Source: Desulfobulbus sp.
Lineage (GTDB): Bacteria; Desulfobacterota; Desulfobulbia; Desulfobulbales; Desulfobulbaceae
Direction: 5' to 3'
Assembly: GCA_011051875.1 (NCBI GenBank)
Contig: DRKI01000156.1
Location: forward strand, 1 to 37,705
Length of the DNA stretch: 37,705 nt
Shown piece after piece: positions 7,162 to 15,523 of this stretch (positions are counted from its first letter, which is position 1; each line of letters starts with the position of its first letter). The position numbers and the translations under genes were made by a program. The notes under the pieces were generated by a model. It was given only the letters and a program-made list of their open reading frames with translations. It was not told where the DNA came from and did not search any database.

Positions 7162-9150
7162 CAGTTCTTCACCCACGGCCATGGCCAGTTCTTCCATGGT
7201 GTAGGGTTTCCTGATATAACCGCCCGCGCCAAGCTCCATGGTTTTCCGGATATCCTCGGTCTGGGAATAGCCGCTGGCGATCACCGCTTTCTGGCCCGGA
7301 TGCAGGGCCAGGATCTGGAGGTAGGTCTCGAGGCCGCCCAGGCCCGGTTCCATGATCATGTCCAGCAGGACCAGGTCGGCGCTCTGGTTCCGCATGAACG
7401 CCACTGCCTCCTCGCCCGAAGCCGCGGCCTCGACCCTGTAGCCGAGCAGGACCAGCATCTGGGTGGCGATGTCCCTCTGCAGTGGATCGTCGTCCACGAC
7501 AAGGATCAGCTCGCCTCTTCCCTGCAGGTCACAGAACCCCACCTTGTTCTTTTCCTTTTCTTCCTCTTCCCTGGTCAGGGGAAAGTAGAGGGCAAAGGTG
7601 GTGCCGCCCTCGTTGCTGTCCACCAGGATGGCGCCGTCATGATCCTGGACGGTATTCCACACCACGGTCAGGCCCAGCCCGGTGCCGCTCTTGCCCATGA
7701 CCTTGGTGGAGTAGAAGGGTTCAAAGATGTGTTCCCTGTCATTCTCCGGGATTCCCGGGCCTGAATCGGAGATGGAGAGCACGCCAAAGGTCCCCGGTTC
7801 GACGCCCAGTTCAGCCGCGGTCTTCTGCCCGATCTCCCGCCTGCGGGTGGCGATTACGATTCTGCCCCGCTGTCCCACAGCCTCCACCGCGTTGGTGACC
7901 AGGTTCATGAGACACTTGTTGATGTGAATGGCGGAACAGCAGATCCTGCCGCTGTCGGGAGCAAGAAGAATGTCGAACCGGATCTCGGGGCGCTCTCTGC
8001 GCAGGTTGCTGAATTCCGGCGATTCCAGGTACTCGGTGGCCAGGCTGTTGAGACTCCGTACCGAGCGGGTGGAGGCGACGCCGCGGGCCACGGTGAGGAG
8101 GTCGGCCACCACGGCCGCCGCACGCTGGCCCGAGCGGCGGATCGCCTCCAGCGGCTTGCGCAGCTCGTTGTCCTCATCCATTCCCATGAGGAGCAGTTCG
8201 GGGTAGCTGACAATGCCCGAGAGGATGTTGTTCAGGTCGTGGGCCACCCCGCCGGCCATGAGTCCAATGGCCTCCATCCGCTTTGCCTTCTGCAGCTGCC
8301 GCTCCGCCGCGGTCCGGGCCAGCTCCGCCTCCTTGACATCGGTCAGATCGAGCAAGACCCCGATGATGCCGTTGATGCGGCCATCGACATCAAAAAACGG
8401 CGCCCGGTGGAAGACGACCTGGCGTGGCGCGGTGCCGGTTCCAATGATTCGCGCCTCGTAGATCTGCAGACCGGGCTCGGCCAGGAGGTGTCGGTCTTTT
8501 TCATGTTCCAGGTCGGCCAGTTCCGGCGAGACCAGGTCAGCGAACGTCTGGCCGATGATCTCTTCGTGCCGAAGATTGAAAAAGTACTCGAAACTCCTGT
8601 TGCAGCCGATGATTGTTCCCCGGCAGTCCTTGTAGTAGAAGGGAACCGGTATGGTGCTGGTCAGTTCCTGCTGGAACTGCAGGGAGCCGGCCAGATTCCG
8701 TTCCACATCGTGTCGTTTCCTGATCTCCTGTTTCAGGTTCTCGTTGACCGTGTGCAGCTCCCGGGTCCGTTTCCTGACCAGCGCCTCCAGGTTGTTTTTA
8801 TAGTCGTCAACCTGCTCATGGACCCGCTGCATGCGGCTGAAGTAGATGCCCAGGGTAAAGATGATGATGAAGCTGGCCGTATTGATGGCGCCGGTATAGG
8901 GAGCGATGTGGTGCCAGGTCGTTGCCAGGCCCCGGGCCAGGAGTATCTGCTTGACCAGGTGCCCCACGGAGCGGGAGACGGCAAACAGGACCAGGAAGGA
9001 TGTCAGCATGAAGACATACTGGCAGAAGAGGTTTTCCTGGTTGTTTTTCCGCCAGTTGACGGCGATCCGAAAACAGAGGATGCTCAGGGCGAGGGTGAGC
9101 ATGGATCCCGTGACATCGGTTATTCTGACCGGCCACCAGGGAAGGATCAT
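7141..9150 (-). CDS. Membrane hybrid histidine kinase (TM-coil-PAS-HisKA-HATPase-REC)
   Basis: A 669-residue sensor. Its N-terminus has about three membrane segments (about 12-32, 45-62, 84-104) with a conserved-looking SRSVGHLVKQ and a TTWHHIAPYTGAIN stretch. A coiled coil follows (about 110-160), then a PAS domain (about 165-275), HisKA with the phospho-acceptor His304 in GGVAHDLNN, and HATPase with N-box NLVTNAVEA, G1 DSGPGIPE and G2 GKSGTGLGL. The C-terminal receiver (about 547-665) has acidic VVDDDP, acceptor Asp597 in LLDMIM, and Lys648 in YIRKPYT. The start ATG at 9150 overlaps the stop of the upstream gene as ATGA, implying translational coupling. No DNA-binding output domain or separate regulator is adjacent, so the phosphorelay target is unknown. 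The signal sensed is unknown; the His-bearing membrane helices are suggestive only. Confidence 0.9.
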   Translation of the reverse strand: MILPWWPVRITDVTGSMLTLALSILCFRIAVNWRKNNQENLFCQYVFMLTSFLVLFAVSRSVGHLVKQILLARGLATTWHHIAPYTGAINTASFIIIFTLGIYFSRMQRVHEQVDDYKNNLEALVRKRTRELHTVNENLKQEIRKRHDVERNLAGSLQFQQELTSTIPVPFYYKDCRGTIIGCNRSFEYFFNLRHEEIIGQTFADLVSPELADLEHEKDRHLLAEPGLQIYEARIIGTGTAPRQVVFHRAPFFDVDGRINGIIGVLLDLTDVKEAELARTAAERQLQKAKRMEAIGLMAGGVAHDLNNILSGIVSYPELLLMGMDEDNELRKPLEAIRRSGQRAAAVVADLLTVARGVASTRSVRSLNSLATEYLESPEFSNLRRERPEIRFDILLAPDSGRICCSAIHINKCLMNLVTNAVEAVGQRGRIVIATRRREIGQKTAAELGVEPGTFGVLSISDSGPGIPENDREHIFEPFYSTKVMGKSGTGLGLTVVWNTVQDHDGAILVDSNEGGTTFALYFPLTREEEEKEKNKVGFCDLQGRGELILVVDDDPLQRDIATQMLVLLGYRVEAAASGEEAVAFMRNQSADLVLLDMIMEPGLGGLETYLQILALHPGQKAVIASGYSQTEDIRKTMELGAGGYIRKPYTMEELAMAVGEELKKPQTG

Positions 9151-9578
9151 GGGTGTCTGCTCCAGCGCTGCAGGGCAAGGAGGAGAAAGAGAAAGGCCGG
9201 AACCAGGAGAAAATGATCCAGCCTGCTGGCATAGAAGACCAGGTCGAGCGGACCGTTTACCTGGTAGGAGGTGGTTATGGTGCCGCTTTTGATGAAGTGG
9301 TCGGGGGGGATCATCCCGTCCAGCCAGTGGCCGGTGATGGTGATGATGTTCCACAGGACGATGCAGCAGAGAAAGTGCCTGAAGGAGCGCCAGGCAGGGG
9401 CCTGGAGGTTCCGGCGGCGGATACGCCAGAGCAGGTACCCCATGCCGGCCAGAAAGAGGAGGTGGCCGATCTGGTGGGAAACCAACCCCTCGGAGCCGCC
9501 ATGGACCTGGACAGCCAGGGCCGGGGTGGGCAGGGCCGGGACAAGGAAAAGTAAAAACCGGATCGCACGAAGAGTCAT
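9147..9578 (-). CDS. Small His-containing membrane protein, partner of the hybrid kinase
   Basis: A 143-residue protein. The chosen ATG at 9578 begins a signal-like hydrophobic segment (TLRAIRFLLFLVPALP); a longer frame to 9791 would run through the promoter and lacks coding character. Three further hydrophobic segments can be read (about 36-52, 69-85, 112-137). Several histidines sit in or at the edge of these helices: SHQIGHL (35, 39), TITGHWLDG (84), PPDHFIKSG (94), SRLDHFLL (122). The stop codon overlaps the kinase start as ATGA, so the two are made in step. I do not recognise a named family. From context I infer a membrane input module for the kinase; the paired histidines could bind heme or a metal, but nothing proves it. 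The Shine-Dalgarno before ATG is poor. Confidence 0.7.
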   Translation of the reverse strand: MTLRAIRFLLFLVPALPTPALAVQVHGGSEGLVSHQIGHLLFLAGMGYLLWRIRRRNLQAPAWRSFRHFLCCIVLWNIITITGHWLDGMIPPDHFIKSGTITTSYQVNGPLDLVFYASRLDHFLLVPAFLFLLLALQRWSRHP

Positions 9579-9703
9579 GGGCCGGGCAGATCTATTAGAG
9601 GTCGGGAAACCGGGGCGCTCACACGCAAAGCTCGCTCCCGGCACGGGGACGCCCCTGCTCCGTATCCCGGCCTGGAGGGTCGTATGTCTGCCGGCAATGG
9701 GGG

Positions 9704-9717
9704 AACAGGATCCTGTT
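9704..9717. promoter_or_regulatory. Perfect 14-bp palindrome at predicted transcription start (candidate operator)
   Basis: AACAGGATCCTGTT is a perfect 14-bp palindrome. It begins about 8 bp downstream of the -10 element of the sensory-module promoter on the minus strand, so it would cover roughly +1 to +15. That is a normal position for a repressor operator. The regulator is unknown. Confidence 0.45.
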
Positions 9718-9724
9718 ACATGGT

Positions 9725-9754
9725 AGTATACGGGAAGGTATTCCGGCTTGTCAA
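9725..9754 (-). promoter_or_regulatory. Sigma-70-type promoter of the sensory module
   Basis: Read on the minus strand, TTGACA (9754-9749) is followed after 18 bp by TATACT (9730-9725). The -35 is a full consensus match and the -10 matches five of six. Transcription would start near 9718, giving a leader of about 140 nt before the 143-aa membrane protein. Confidence 0.7.
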
Positions 9755-9801
9755 ACCGGTGCTGCCGGAAAAAGGATTCCGGACAGGCCATGGATTCCCG
9801 G

Positions 9802-9841
9802 ATTGAGCGTTCTGCCCACCTGCAAATGGGAACCGCTCAAT
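9802..9841 (-). terminator. Hairpin downstream of ydbL (possible transcription end)
   Basis: ATTGAGCG at 9802-9809 pairs with CGCTCAAT at 9834-9841, with further partial pairing inside (TTC/GAA, CCCA/TGGG). It lies 8 bp after the YdbL stop codon. On the minus strand no U-tract follows, so it may be an mRNA 3'-end stabiliser or a Rho-assisted end rather than a classical intrinsic terminator. Confidence 0.4.
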
Positions 9842-9849
9842 GCGGCGGA

Positions 9850-10173
9850 TTATTTTTTCTTCCAGACACCATTGATTTTGATGAACTGACCCGGGGGCGT
9901 TTTTTCGATCGCCTTTTTTCCGGCAAGGATCTCCACGGCCTGCAGCGATGTCTTGTTGCGCCTGGCAATTTTTTCGTACTGCTGTTTGCGCTTGGCGTTG
10001 ATGGTCCGGATGAGCTTTGCCACTTCCGGCGAAGGCGCCTTGACCGGCGCCAGATACCCGGTGGCGGTTTCGCCCACCAGGCCCCTGGTCTTGGCCGTCT
10101 TCAGGTCAATGGCAAAGGCGGGCTGACAGACCAGGGACAGGACCAGGAAGAGCAGAACGATGTATTTTTTCAT
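9850..10173 (-). CDS. ydbL: YdbL-family periplasmic protein (DUF1318)
   Basis: A 107-residue protein with a Sec signal peptide (MKKYIVLLFLVLSLVCQPAF, cleaved after AFA). The mature part carries the DUF1318 pattern: LKTAKTRGLVGETATGYL, then VAKLIRTINAKRKQQYEKIA and a terminal GQFIKINGVWKKK. Start ATG 10173 has a good Shine-Dalgarno (GGAGGA). In E. coli, YdbL is encoded with YdbH and YnbE and is described as a periplasmic modulator of the YdbH-YnbE intermembrane bridge; the same trio is found here in the same order. Assignment to the family is firm; the role is taken from E. coli. Confidence 0.88.
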   Translation of the reverse strand: MKKYIVLLFLVLSLVCQPAFAIDLKTAKTRGLVGETATGYLAPVKAPSPEVAKLIRTINAKRKQQYEKIARRNKTSLQAVEILAGKKAIEKTPPGQFIKINGVWKKK

Positions 10174-10249
10174 TGGAGTCCTCCGTTGTCGTTATCGGTT
10201 GCGCCGGGCGGCGGCAAGATCTTGTCCTGAGGTCGGGCCCGGCAATGGA

Positions 10250-10441
10250 TCAGAACAGGCCGGAATCCTCGCTGAGCACATTGTCGAGTTCCTTTTCCAC
10301 CTTGACCCGTATCTCGTGCTGAATCTTGACATTGAGGTTGATGGTGATCGGTTTTTCCGGTGCCTCCATGCGGACCGTGGGTGAACAGGCGGTGGAGATG
10401 AACAGCGCAAGAAAGAGGAGAGGAGTGAAGAGCCGGTACAT
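10250..10441 (-). CDS. ynbE: YnbE-family outer-membrane lipoprotein
   Basis: A 63-residue lipoprotein. The hydrophobic leader MYRLFTPLLFLALF ends in the lipobox ISTAC, so Cys19 would be lipidated and the protein anchored in the outer membrane. The remaining PITINLNVKIQHEIRVKVEK is a beta-strand-forming segment typical of YnbE, which in E. coli stacks onto YdbH to bridge the periplasm for phospholipid traffic. A strong Shine-Dalgarno (CAGGAGGAACA) fixes the start at 10441; longer in-frame extensions upstream lack this. It is 76 bp upstream of ydbL, and 316 bp separate it from ydbH. Confidence 0.88.
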   Translation of the reverse strand: MYRLFTPLLFLALFISTACSPTVRMEAPEKPITINLNVKIQHEIRVKVEKELDNVLSEDSGLF

Positions 10442-10757
10442 TGTTCCTCCTGCAGATGGGGGTGCGTGACCCGCCTCGGGTAGTATTGACCTGGATTGAC
10501 TCTGCGCATCGTGAATTCCGACCCGGACGGAGGCAGAGATGCCGCAGGTGTGTGCAGGTGCCGCTGCCTGGGGATGCATTGTAGTGAGATCGGATGGATT
10601 TGTCCAGCCCATCTCTCAGGTGGTGGTCATTTGCAGGATGTCGGACCTGTGAGGACCGTGTCCATGTCCGGGTGGAAACTGCCCCGGAGCACCGGCTGCC
10701 GCGCCCTGTGGCCCGGTAACCGGGCGGTGGTTGCCGGAACCGGCGGGGAAAGGGTGG
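10442..10757. other. 316-bp gap between ydbH and ynbE, no gene seen
   Basis: I see no convincing coding frame here. It contains the ynbE ribosome site at its left edge and a short palindrome, GCCCGGTAACCGGGC, whose arms are too close for a classical terminator and lack a T-tract. A separate promoter for ynbE-ydbL or an mRNA processing site are possible. The gap is unusually wide for this trio. Confidence 0.4.
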
Positions 10758-13259
10758 CTACGGAACCGGCGCGGTCGGGGCGGGGCTGTAGTGCTGCTGG
10801 ACGGACCGGTCCAGTTCTTCTGTCAGGGTGCGGCTGTATCGCAGGCTTTTCAGCAGGGAGAGCAGGTTCTGTTCCGTATGGATATTGAGATGGACCGGGC
10901 GCGTGGTCTCCAGTTTCGGGCTGTGGCCTTCCATGTGCAGGCTGACATTGAGCTGTCCGTCCGCCCGGTAGTCCACCCGGGCGGTGAGCAGGTTGTAGCG
11001 GAAGTCTTCCATGGCCTTGAGGGCATAGGCGGTGAGTTCCATCCCGGCCAGGCCGCCCTTATGTTCCGGCCGGTAACGGATGGCGCCTCCGGGCGGCCGG
11101 TTGTGCAGTTCTCCGTCCCTGACACTGATCCCCTCCCTGTCCAGGCGTACCGGCAGCCTGCCATCCACGGTGCCGCTGACCTGGAGATCCTTGACTTGCA
11201 TGATCCGGACCACCTCGGCCAGGTCAATGCCGCTGATGGTAATGGTGAAGCGCCCCCCGGGCCTGGCCGGATCGAGGGTCAGGCCGGATGTCGTGACCCG
11301 GCCGCCCAGCAGCCGGGCCGCAATGCGGTCGATGCGAAGCGCCGGCCGGGCACCGGCTGGTGGTTCCACCAGGGCGATCTTGGCCTTGATGTCATGCACC
11401 ATGATCCCGGCATCCAGGCTTTTCAGGGAGATGGTTGCCGGAACGAGGGACGAGAGGCGGGGCAGAATCTGGAGCTTTTCCCGTACCTGCAGGCCGGAGA
11501 AGGCCAATTCCCCGATCTTGCCCCGACCGTCGGCCAGGGAGATATCAAGCCGCAGTGACGGGGATGAGCCGGCGGACCAGGATGCTTCTGCGCCCAGTTC
11601 CAGGGTTCCCTGGTCAAGATCAAGGGGAACTCCCGGCAACAGGTCCGCCAGCGGATGGTTCCGGCTGAAACGCACCGGCTGCGGGGTGTGCAGCTCCAAC
11701 CTGCCGGCGGACGCAGCCGGTTCATGGACCAGGATCGCTTCCAGCCTGCCGGGCAGATCATCCAGGGCGAACCCGGCTTTTCCCCGCAGCCTGGCCTGGT
11801 CCGCCTCGATGTGGAGACGGAGGTGCGAGATGGGCATGCGTCGGCCGCGTCCGGCAAGGACCAGTCCGGGGGAACTGAGATCGCCCCGGGCAATCCAGTT
11901 GTCCCGGCCTCCCTCCAGCCTCTTGAGTGCAATGGTGAGCGGCCGCACGCGCAGGGAAAAGCCGCCGGCCGCAGCGGTGAACGGCTCCAGCCGCCAGTCA
12001 CCGGGGCGGACAGACCAGCGGCCTGGCCGGAATATGATCTCTGTCCGCTGCCCTGGAGCCAGTTCAAGGCCGGTCAGGCGGGTTGCGTTGCCGGTGAGGC
12101 CGGTTGCCTGCAGCCGGAAGGCCTGGGTCAGGACCAGGGTTGCCAGGTCCGGCTGCAGGGCGAGGGAAAGCGCCGGCTTGATCTGCAATTGTTCACAGCG
12201 CCAGCCGGGCGCGGACACTCCTGTCAGGATCCATCCCCGGCCAGCCGCTGGTTTGAGGAGAAGGCCCGGCGCCTGCCGGCCATAGGTTCCGGCAAGCGCC
12301 AGGTCGGCCGTGGCAATGGCGAACCCGGCCCCCTTGAGCCCGGTCAGGGAGAGACGGGAGCCGTTGTCGAGGATGATTTCCCCGGTGCTGGTCCGGAGTG
12401 TGCCTTTGAGTCGGAGAGATGCCTGTTCCGTCTGCAGGGAGGCGGTGCCTGCCGCGTTGGCGAGCATGTTCAGGGAAAACAAGGGATCGGTGCCAGCGGC
12501 AAGAAGGAGGCGGCCGCTGAGTGTGCCCCTGAGTCCGGAAGTGGTCCGGGTCTGCAAGGGGGCGAGCCGGGAGAGAGCAGCGAGACGGATGGTGAATTCG
12601 CCGCCCAGGCCGTTTCCGTCAGGATGGAGGGCGAGACGGGAGATCCCGGAGCCCTGGCCGTCTTCCAGCAGGAGTTCGAGCCTGTTGTGCCGGGAGAGGT
12701 CCAACCTCAGGCGGAGGGTTTCTCCCGCTGCAGTCATGGCCAGGGTTCCATGTACTGTCCTGTCCGTTGCCACCAGGGCCAGGGAGAGATCCTTGCCGGC
12801 CACGATACCGGCCCCTCTTCCCGAGAGGCGCAGCCGGCCGATGGTCAGCCTGTGCAGGGGGATCCTGTCCTGCCAGCCGGTGCTGTCAGGGATGGCCGGC
12901 AATGGGGGCAGGCGGAAAGGGGACGATGAGGGCGGGCCCGATTTTTCCGGCAGCCGGAGGGCGAGGGAATCGATGCTGATGGTGTCGAGCCGCCGGTTCC
13001 GGAGGATTGCAGCGCCATAGGTGGCGGTCAGGTTGTGCAGGCTGATATTCAGCCGGTCCCCGGCCAGGGGCAGGGAAAAGGCGATGGTCTCAAAACGGAT
13101 GCTGTGCGGGGATACCCGGGCTACCCGTACCGTGACATGGCCGGCCCCCTGCATCTCCAGAAGCTGGCGCACCCCCAGGGCGAGCAGACGGCAGCGGGAG
13201 ACCACCAGCAGGAGCAGCAGGGACAGGAAAGCCAGGGTCAGGATCTTGAGGGTCCGCAT
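10758..13259 (-). CDS. ydbH: YdbH-family AsmA-like intermembrane lipid-transport protein
   Basis: An 833-residue protein with an N-terminal inner-membrane anchor (MRTLKILTLAFLSLLLLLVV) and a long periplasmic part built of repeating beta-rich stretches. This is the AsmA-like layout shared by YhdP, TamB and YdbH, which form grooved rods carrying phospholipids to the outer membrane. The C-terminal third (about 600-800) carries the YdbH (formerly dicarboxylate transport) domain, including SGTVDGRLPVRLDREGISVR and NLLTARVDYRADGQLNVSLH. The presence of ynbE and ydbL next to it supports YdbH over other AsmA-like proteins. ATG 13259 is preferred because it directly precedes the membrane anchor; an ATG 10 bp upstream is out of frame. 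It lies 95 bp after the M50-HlyD gene on the same strand, so readthrough from the export locus is possible. Confidence 0.88.
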   Translation of the reverse strand: MRTLKILTLAFLSLLLLLVVSRCRLLALGVRQLLEMQGAGHVTVRVARVSPHSIRFETIAFSLPLAGDRLNISLHNLTATYGAAILRNRRLDTISIDSLALRLPEKSGPPSSSPFRLPPLPAIPDSTGWQDRIPLHRLTIGRLRLSGRGAGIVAGKDLSLALVATDRTVHGTLAMTAAGETLRLRLDLSRHNRLELLLEDGQGSGISRLALHPDGNGLGGEFTIRLAALSRLAPLQTRTTSGLRGTLSGRLLLAAGTDPLFSLNMLANAAGTASLQTEQASLRLKGTLRTSTGEIILDNGSRLSLTGLKGAGFAIATADLALAGTYGRQAPGLLLKPAAGRGWILTGVSAPGWRCEQLQIKPALSLALQPDLATLVLTQAFRLQATGLTGNATRLTGLELAPGQRTEIIFRPGRWSVRPGDWRLEPFTAAAGGFSLRVRPLTIALKRLEGGRDNWIARGDLSSPGLVLAGRGRRMPISHLRLHIEADQARLRGKAGFALDDLPGRLEAILVHEPAASAGRLELHTPQPVRFSRNHPLADLLPGVPLDLDQGTLELGAEASWSAGSSPSLRLDISLADGRGKIGELAFSGLQVREKLQILPRLSSLVPATISLKSLDAGIMVHDIKAKIALVEPPAGARPALRIDRIAARLLGGRVTTSGLTLDPARPGGRFTITISGIDLAEVVRIMQVKDLQVSGTVDGRLPVRLDREGISVRDGELHNRPPGGAIRYRPEHKGGLAGMELTAYALKAMEDFRYNLLTARVDYRADGQLNVSLHMEGHSPKLETTRPVHLNIHTEQNLLSLLKSLRYSRTLTEELDRSVQQHYSPAPTAPVP

Positions 13260-13354
13260 GATCGTTCATGGATATCTTTTCGCAACTGATCACAGGAGGA
13301 ACTCGTGAACGTTGGTCGCTCCTTGTTGACCCGGCACTGCTGATCCGCAGCCGG

Positions 13355-15517
13355 TCACGGAATATCCCGGCTGTCGGCCCGTTGCTGTTTTCGCTTCAGC
13401 CAGGATCGCCACCAGTCGCCGAGCACCTGTCCCGGGGTGATCCGTTCTCCCGGGGCATGGATCCAGGCCCGTTGGCCTTCCCGCAGCCGGCCGACCACTG
13501 TTGCCGGCAGGGCAAGGTCGATCCGGAAGACCGGGCGGAACAACTCGATATGATAGCGCTGCTCGAAGGTTTTTCCGGTCCCGGCAACCGCCTGTTGACG
13601 GACATCCAGCGGGCCGCCGTACAGGGCGGCCAGGGCGGGATGGGGCAGTTCCATGGTCGCGGCCGGGGCCACCCGTTCCAGCAGCGCCATGAAGGTCCCT
13701 GCACCGGCCGCCCGCATGTCCACGGTCAGCGGCCGGCCGACCAGGCCGCGCAGGCTGTCGATATCGTCCTGGGCAGCGGCACCGACCAGGTGTTTCTGCC
13801 CGGGACTGATGATCCACAGGATCTCCATGCCCCGGCGCAGAAAGGTTCCCTTCAGGCTGTCCAGGTCAGGGGCAACGACCAGGCCGTCGGCCGGGGCCGT
13901 GATGCGCAGGGCATCCATGTCGTTTTCCAGGAGCTGTGCTTCTTTTTCCAGGGCATGTCGCTGCTGCCGGAGGATCCTGAAATCGGTGAGCCGGTCCCGG
14001 CTGTGGGCCAGCCGGATACGGATATCCAGCTGCCGCAGTCGCCGGCGGACATCACCGAGGGAAGCGGAGATCTCCGGATTGTCCAGGAGAAGGAGAAGCT
14101 CGCCCTGCCGGACCTGGGCGCCGTCACCGGTCTCGATGCTCCGGACGAATCCCGGGGCCGGGGCCCGCACCCGGACCTGGTGCTCGTATTCCACCACCGC
14201 GGGCACCAGGATCTGTCTGCGCCAGCCGGCGAACTGCCAGATGACCGTGATCACAAGCAGGGTCAGGAGCAGGCGCAGGGAAAGATGGCGCAGCAGGTGC
14301 GGGTTCCTGGTTCGGTACAGGGGCAGCCGCTGCAGGAAACCATACACCGGCATGCCGATCCAGACAAGGACCGCGCCCATGGTGACGAAGATTCCCAGCC
14401 CGCCGGCCATCATGCTGGCCAGGTAACCGAGCGACAGGACCACCAGGATCCGCCAGATGAAGACCGCCACGCCGTAGATCCTGATGAAGGTCCGCCGGCC
14501 GCCCCGGTAGCGGAGAGGGAGTGGCTGGATGCCGAGAAACCAGCGGGCGGCAAGTCCCTTCACCTCCTGAAAGGCGAGACCGTACAGGTTCGGGATGCCC
14601 ACCAGGTCGGAGAGCACGTAGTAGCCGTCAAAACGCATGAGCGGGTTGGCATTGAAGAGCAGGGAACTGATACCGGCCACCAGTACCGTGTTGTGGGCGA
14701 TGAACCCTGCCTTGCTGGCCGGATCCGTGACCCAGACCAGGATGGCGACCCAGGCCACCATGGTCTCGGCCAGGATGCCGGCCAGGGCCACGTGGATCCG
14801 CTGCCAGCGCGAGGGAAAGCTCCAGGAGGATGTGGCCTCCACGTAGGTGAGCGGAATGAAGAGGATGAACAGGATCCCGGCCTCGGGCACGCGGCCGCCG
14901 TAGAGACGCGTCACCAGGGCGTGCAGGAATTCGTGCAGGAGCTTGAGACCCGACCAGATCAGCCAGGTGATGAGCAGGTTGCGGCTGGAGAAGAAGCCGG
15001 CCGCCTGGTGGCTGAACTCCTGCCAGTGGCCGGCCAGTGTGGCCAGGCCGGCCACTGCCAGCAGCAGCCAGAGGCTGAGGAATGGCAGGCCGCTTGCGGC
15101 CACCATCCAGGCCGGCAGCCGGTCAAGGAAGGGGTCGGGGTTGAAGAGCGGCAGCTTGAAGGAAACCAGGTTGAGGCGGCTGAATTGTTTGAGCCGGCGC
15201 TGCCGCTCCTCCAGGACCAGGTGATCGGTCGGCGCCTGCTCGTGCCGCAGGAGCTGCTGCCGGTCGAGCCACCTGATGACGGCCTGGGCCTGTTCCGGGG
15301 TCAATGGTTCGTTGCCGGCGGCATTGACCACGGCCAGCAGTTCGTCCATGGTGCGTGCCCGGTCCAGGGTGATGGCCAGCAGGTACTCTTCACGGCCGAT
15401 ACGGAAAAAGAGGTGCCGGACCGGATCCTCGATGATGTAGCAGTCTTCGCCACCGTCGTTCACAGGGCTGAATCTCAGCTCGGGGCGGAGGCCGGGCAGA
15501 GCGTGACGGGTCGTCAT
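13355..15517 (-). CDS. M50 (site-2-protease-like) membrane protein fused to a HlyD-type adaptor
   Basis: A 720-residue polytopic protein with three parts. Residues 1-100 look like a PqqD-type winged-helix domain (CYIIEDPVRHLFFRIG, then EEYLLAITLDRARTMDELL). Residues about 135-430 are multi-spanning and hold the M50 zinc motif HEFLH (195-199) and the distal NPLMRFDGYY (291-300, Asp297 as third ligand). From about 440 a lipoyl-like HlyD half-domain (VRAPAPGFVRSIETGDGAQV), a coiled coil (about 485-560), the second lipoyl half and a beta domain follow. No ATP-binding motif is present. It starts 6 bp after the GAF-HlyD stop, so the two are almost certainly cotranslated and probably one complex. 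The role I infer is the inner-membrane core, possibly maturation peptidase, of an exporter for the giant adhesin; the catalytic residues appear intact. Confidence 0.85.
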   Translation of the reverse strand: MTTRHALPGLRPELRFSPVNDGGEDCYIIEDPVRHLFFRIGREEYLLAITLDRARTMDELLAVVNAAGNEPLTPEQAQAVIRWLDRQQLLRHEQAPTDHLVLEERQRRLKQFSRLNLVSFKLPLFNPDPFLDRLPAWMVAASGLPFLSLWLLLAVAGLATLAGHWQEFSHQAAGFFSSRNLLITWLIWSGLKLLHEFLHALVTRLYGGRVPEAGILFILFIPLTYVEATSSWSFPSRWQRIHVALAGILAETMVAWVAILVWVTDPASKAGFIAHNTVLVAGISSLLFNANPLMRFDGYYVLSDLVGIPNLYGLAFQEVKGLAARWFLGIQPLPLRYRGGRRTFIRIYGVAVFIWRILVVLSLGYLASMMAGGLGIFVTMGAVLVWIGMPVYGFLQRLPLYRTRNPHLLRHLSLRLLLTLLVITVIWQFAGWRRQILVPAVVEYEHQVRVRAPAPGFVRSIETGDGAQVRQGELLLLLDNPEISASLGDVRRRLRQLDIRIRLAHSRDRLTDFRILRQQRHALEKEAQLLENDMDALRITAPADGLVVAPDLDSLKGTFLRRGMEILWIISPGQKHLVGAAAQDDIDSLRGLVGRPLTVDMRAAGAGTFMALLERVAPAATMELPHPALAALYGGPLDVRQQAVAGTGKTFEQRYHIELFRPVFRIDLALPATVVGRLREGQRAWIHAPGERITPGQVLGDWWRSWLKRKQQRADSRDIP

Positions 15518-15523
15518 GGTCGT

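Noticed and set aside
9579-9791. N-terminal extension of the 143-aa membrane protein to 9791
   Set aside because: It would run through the promoter and operator and precede a proper signal-like N-terminus.
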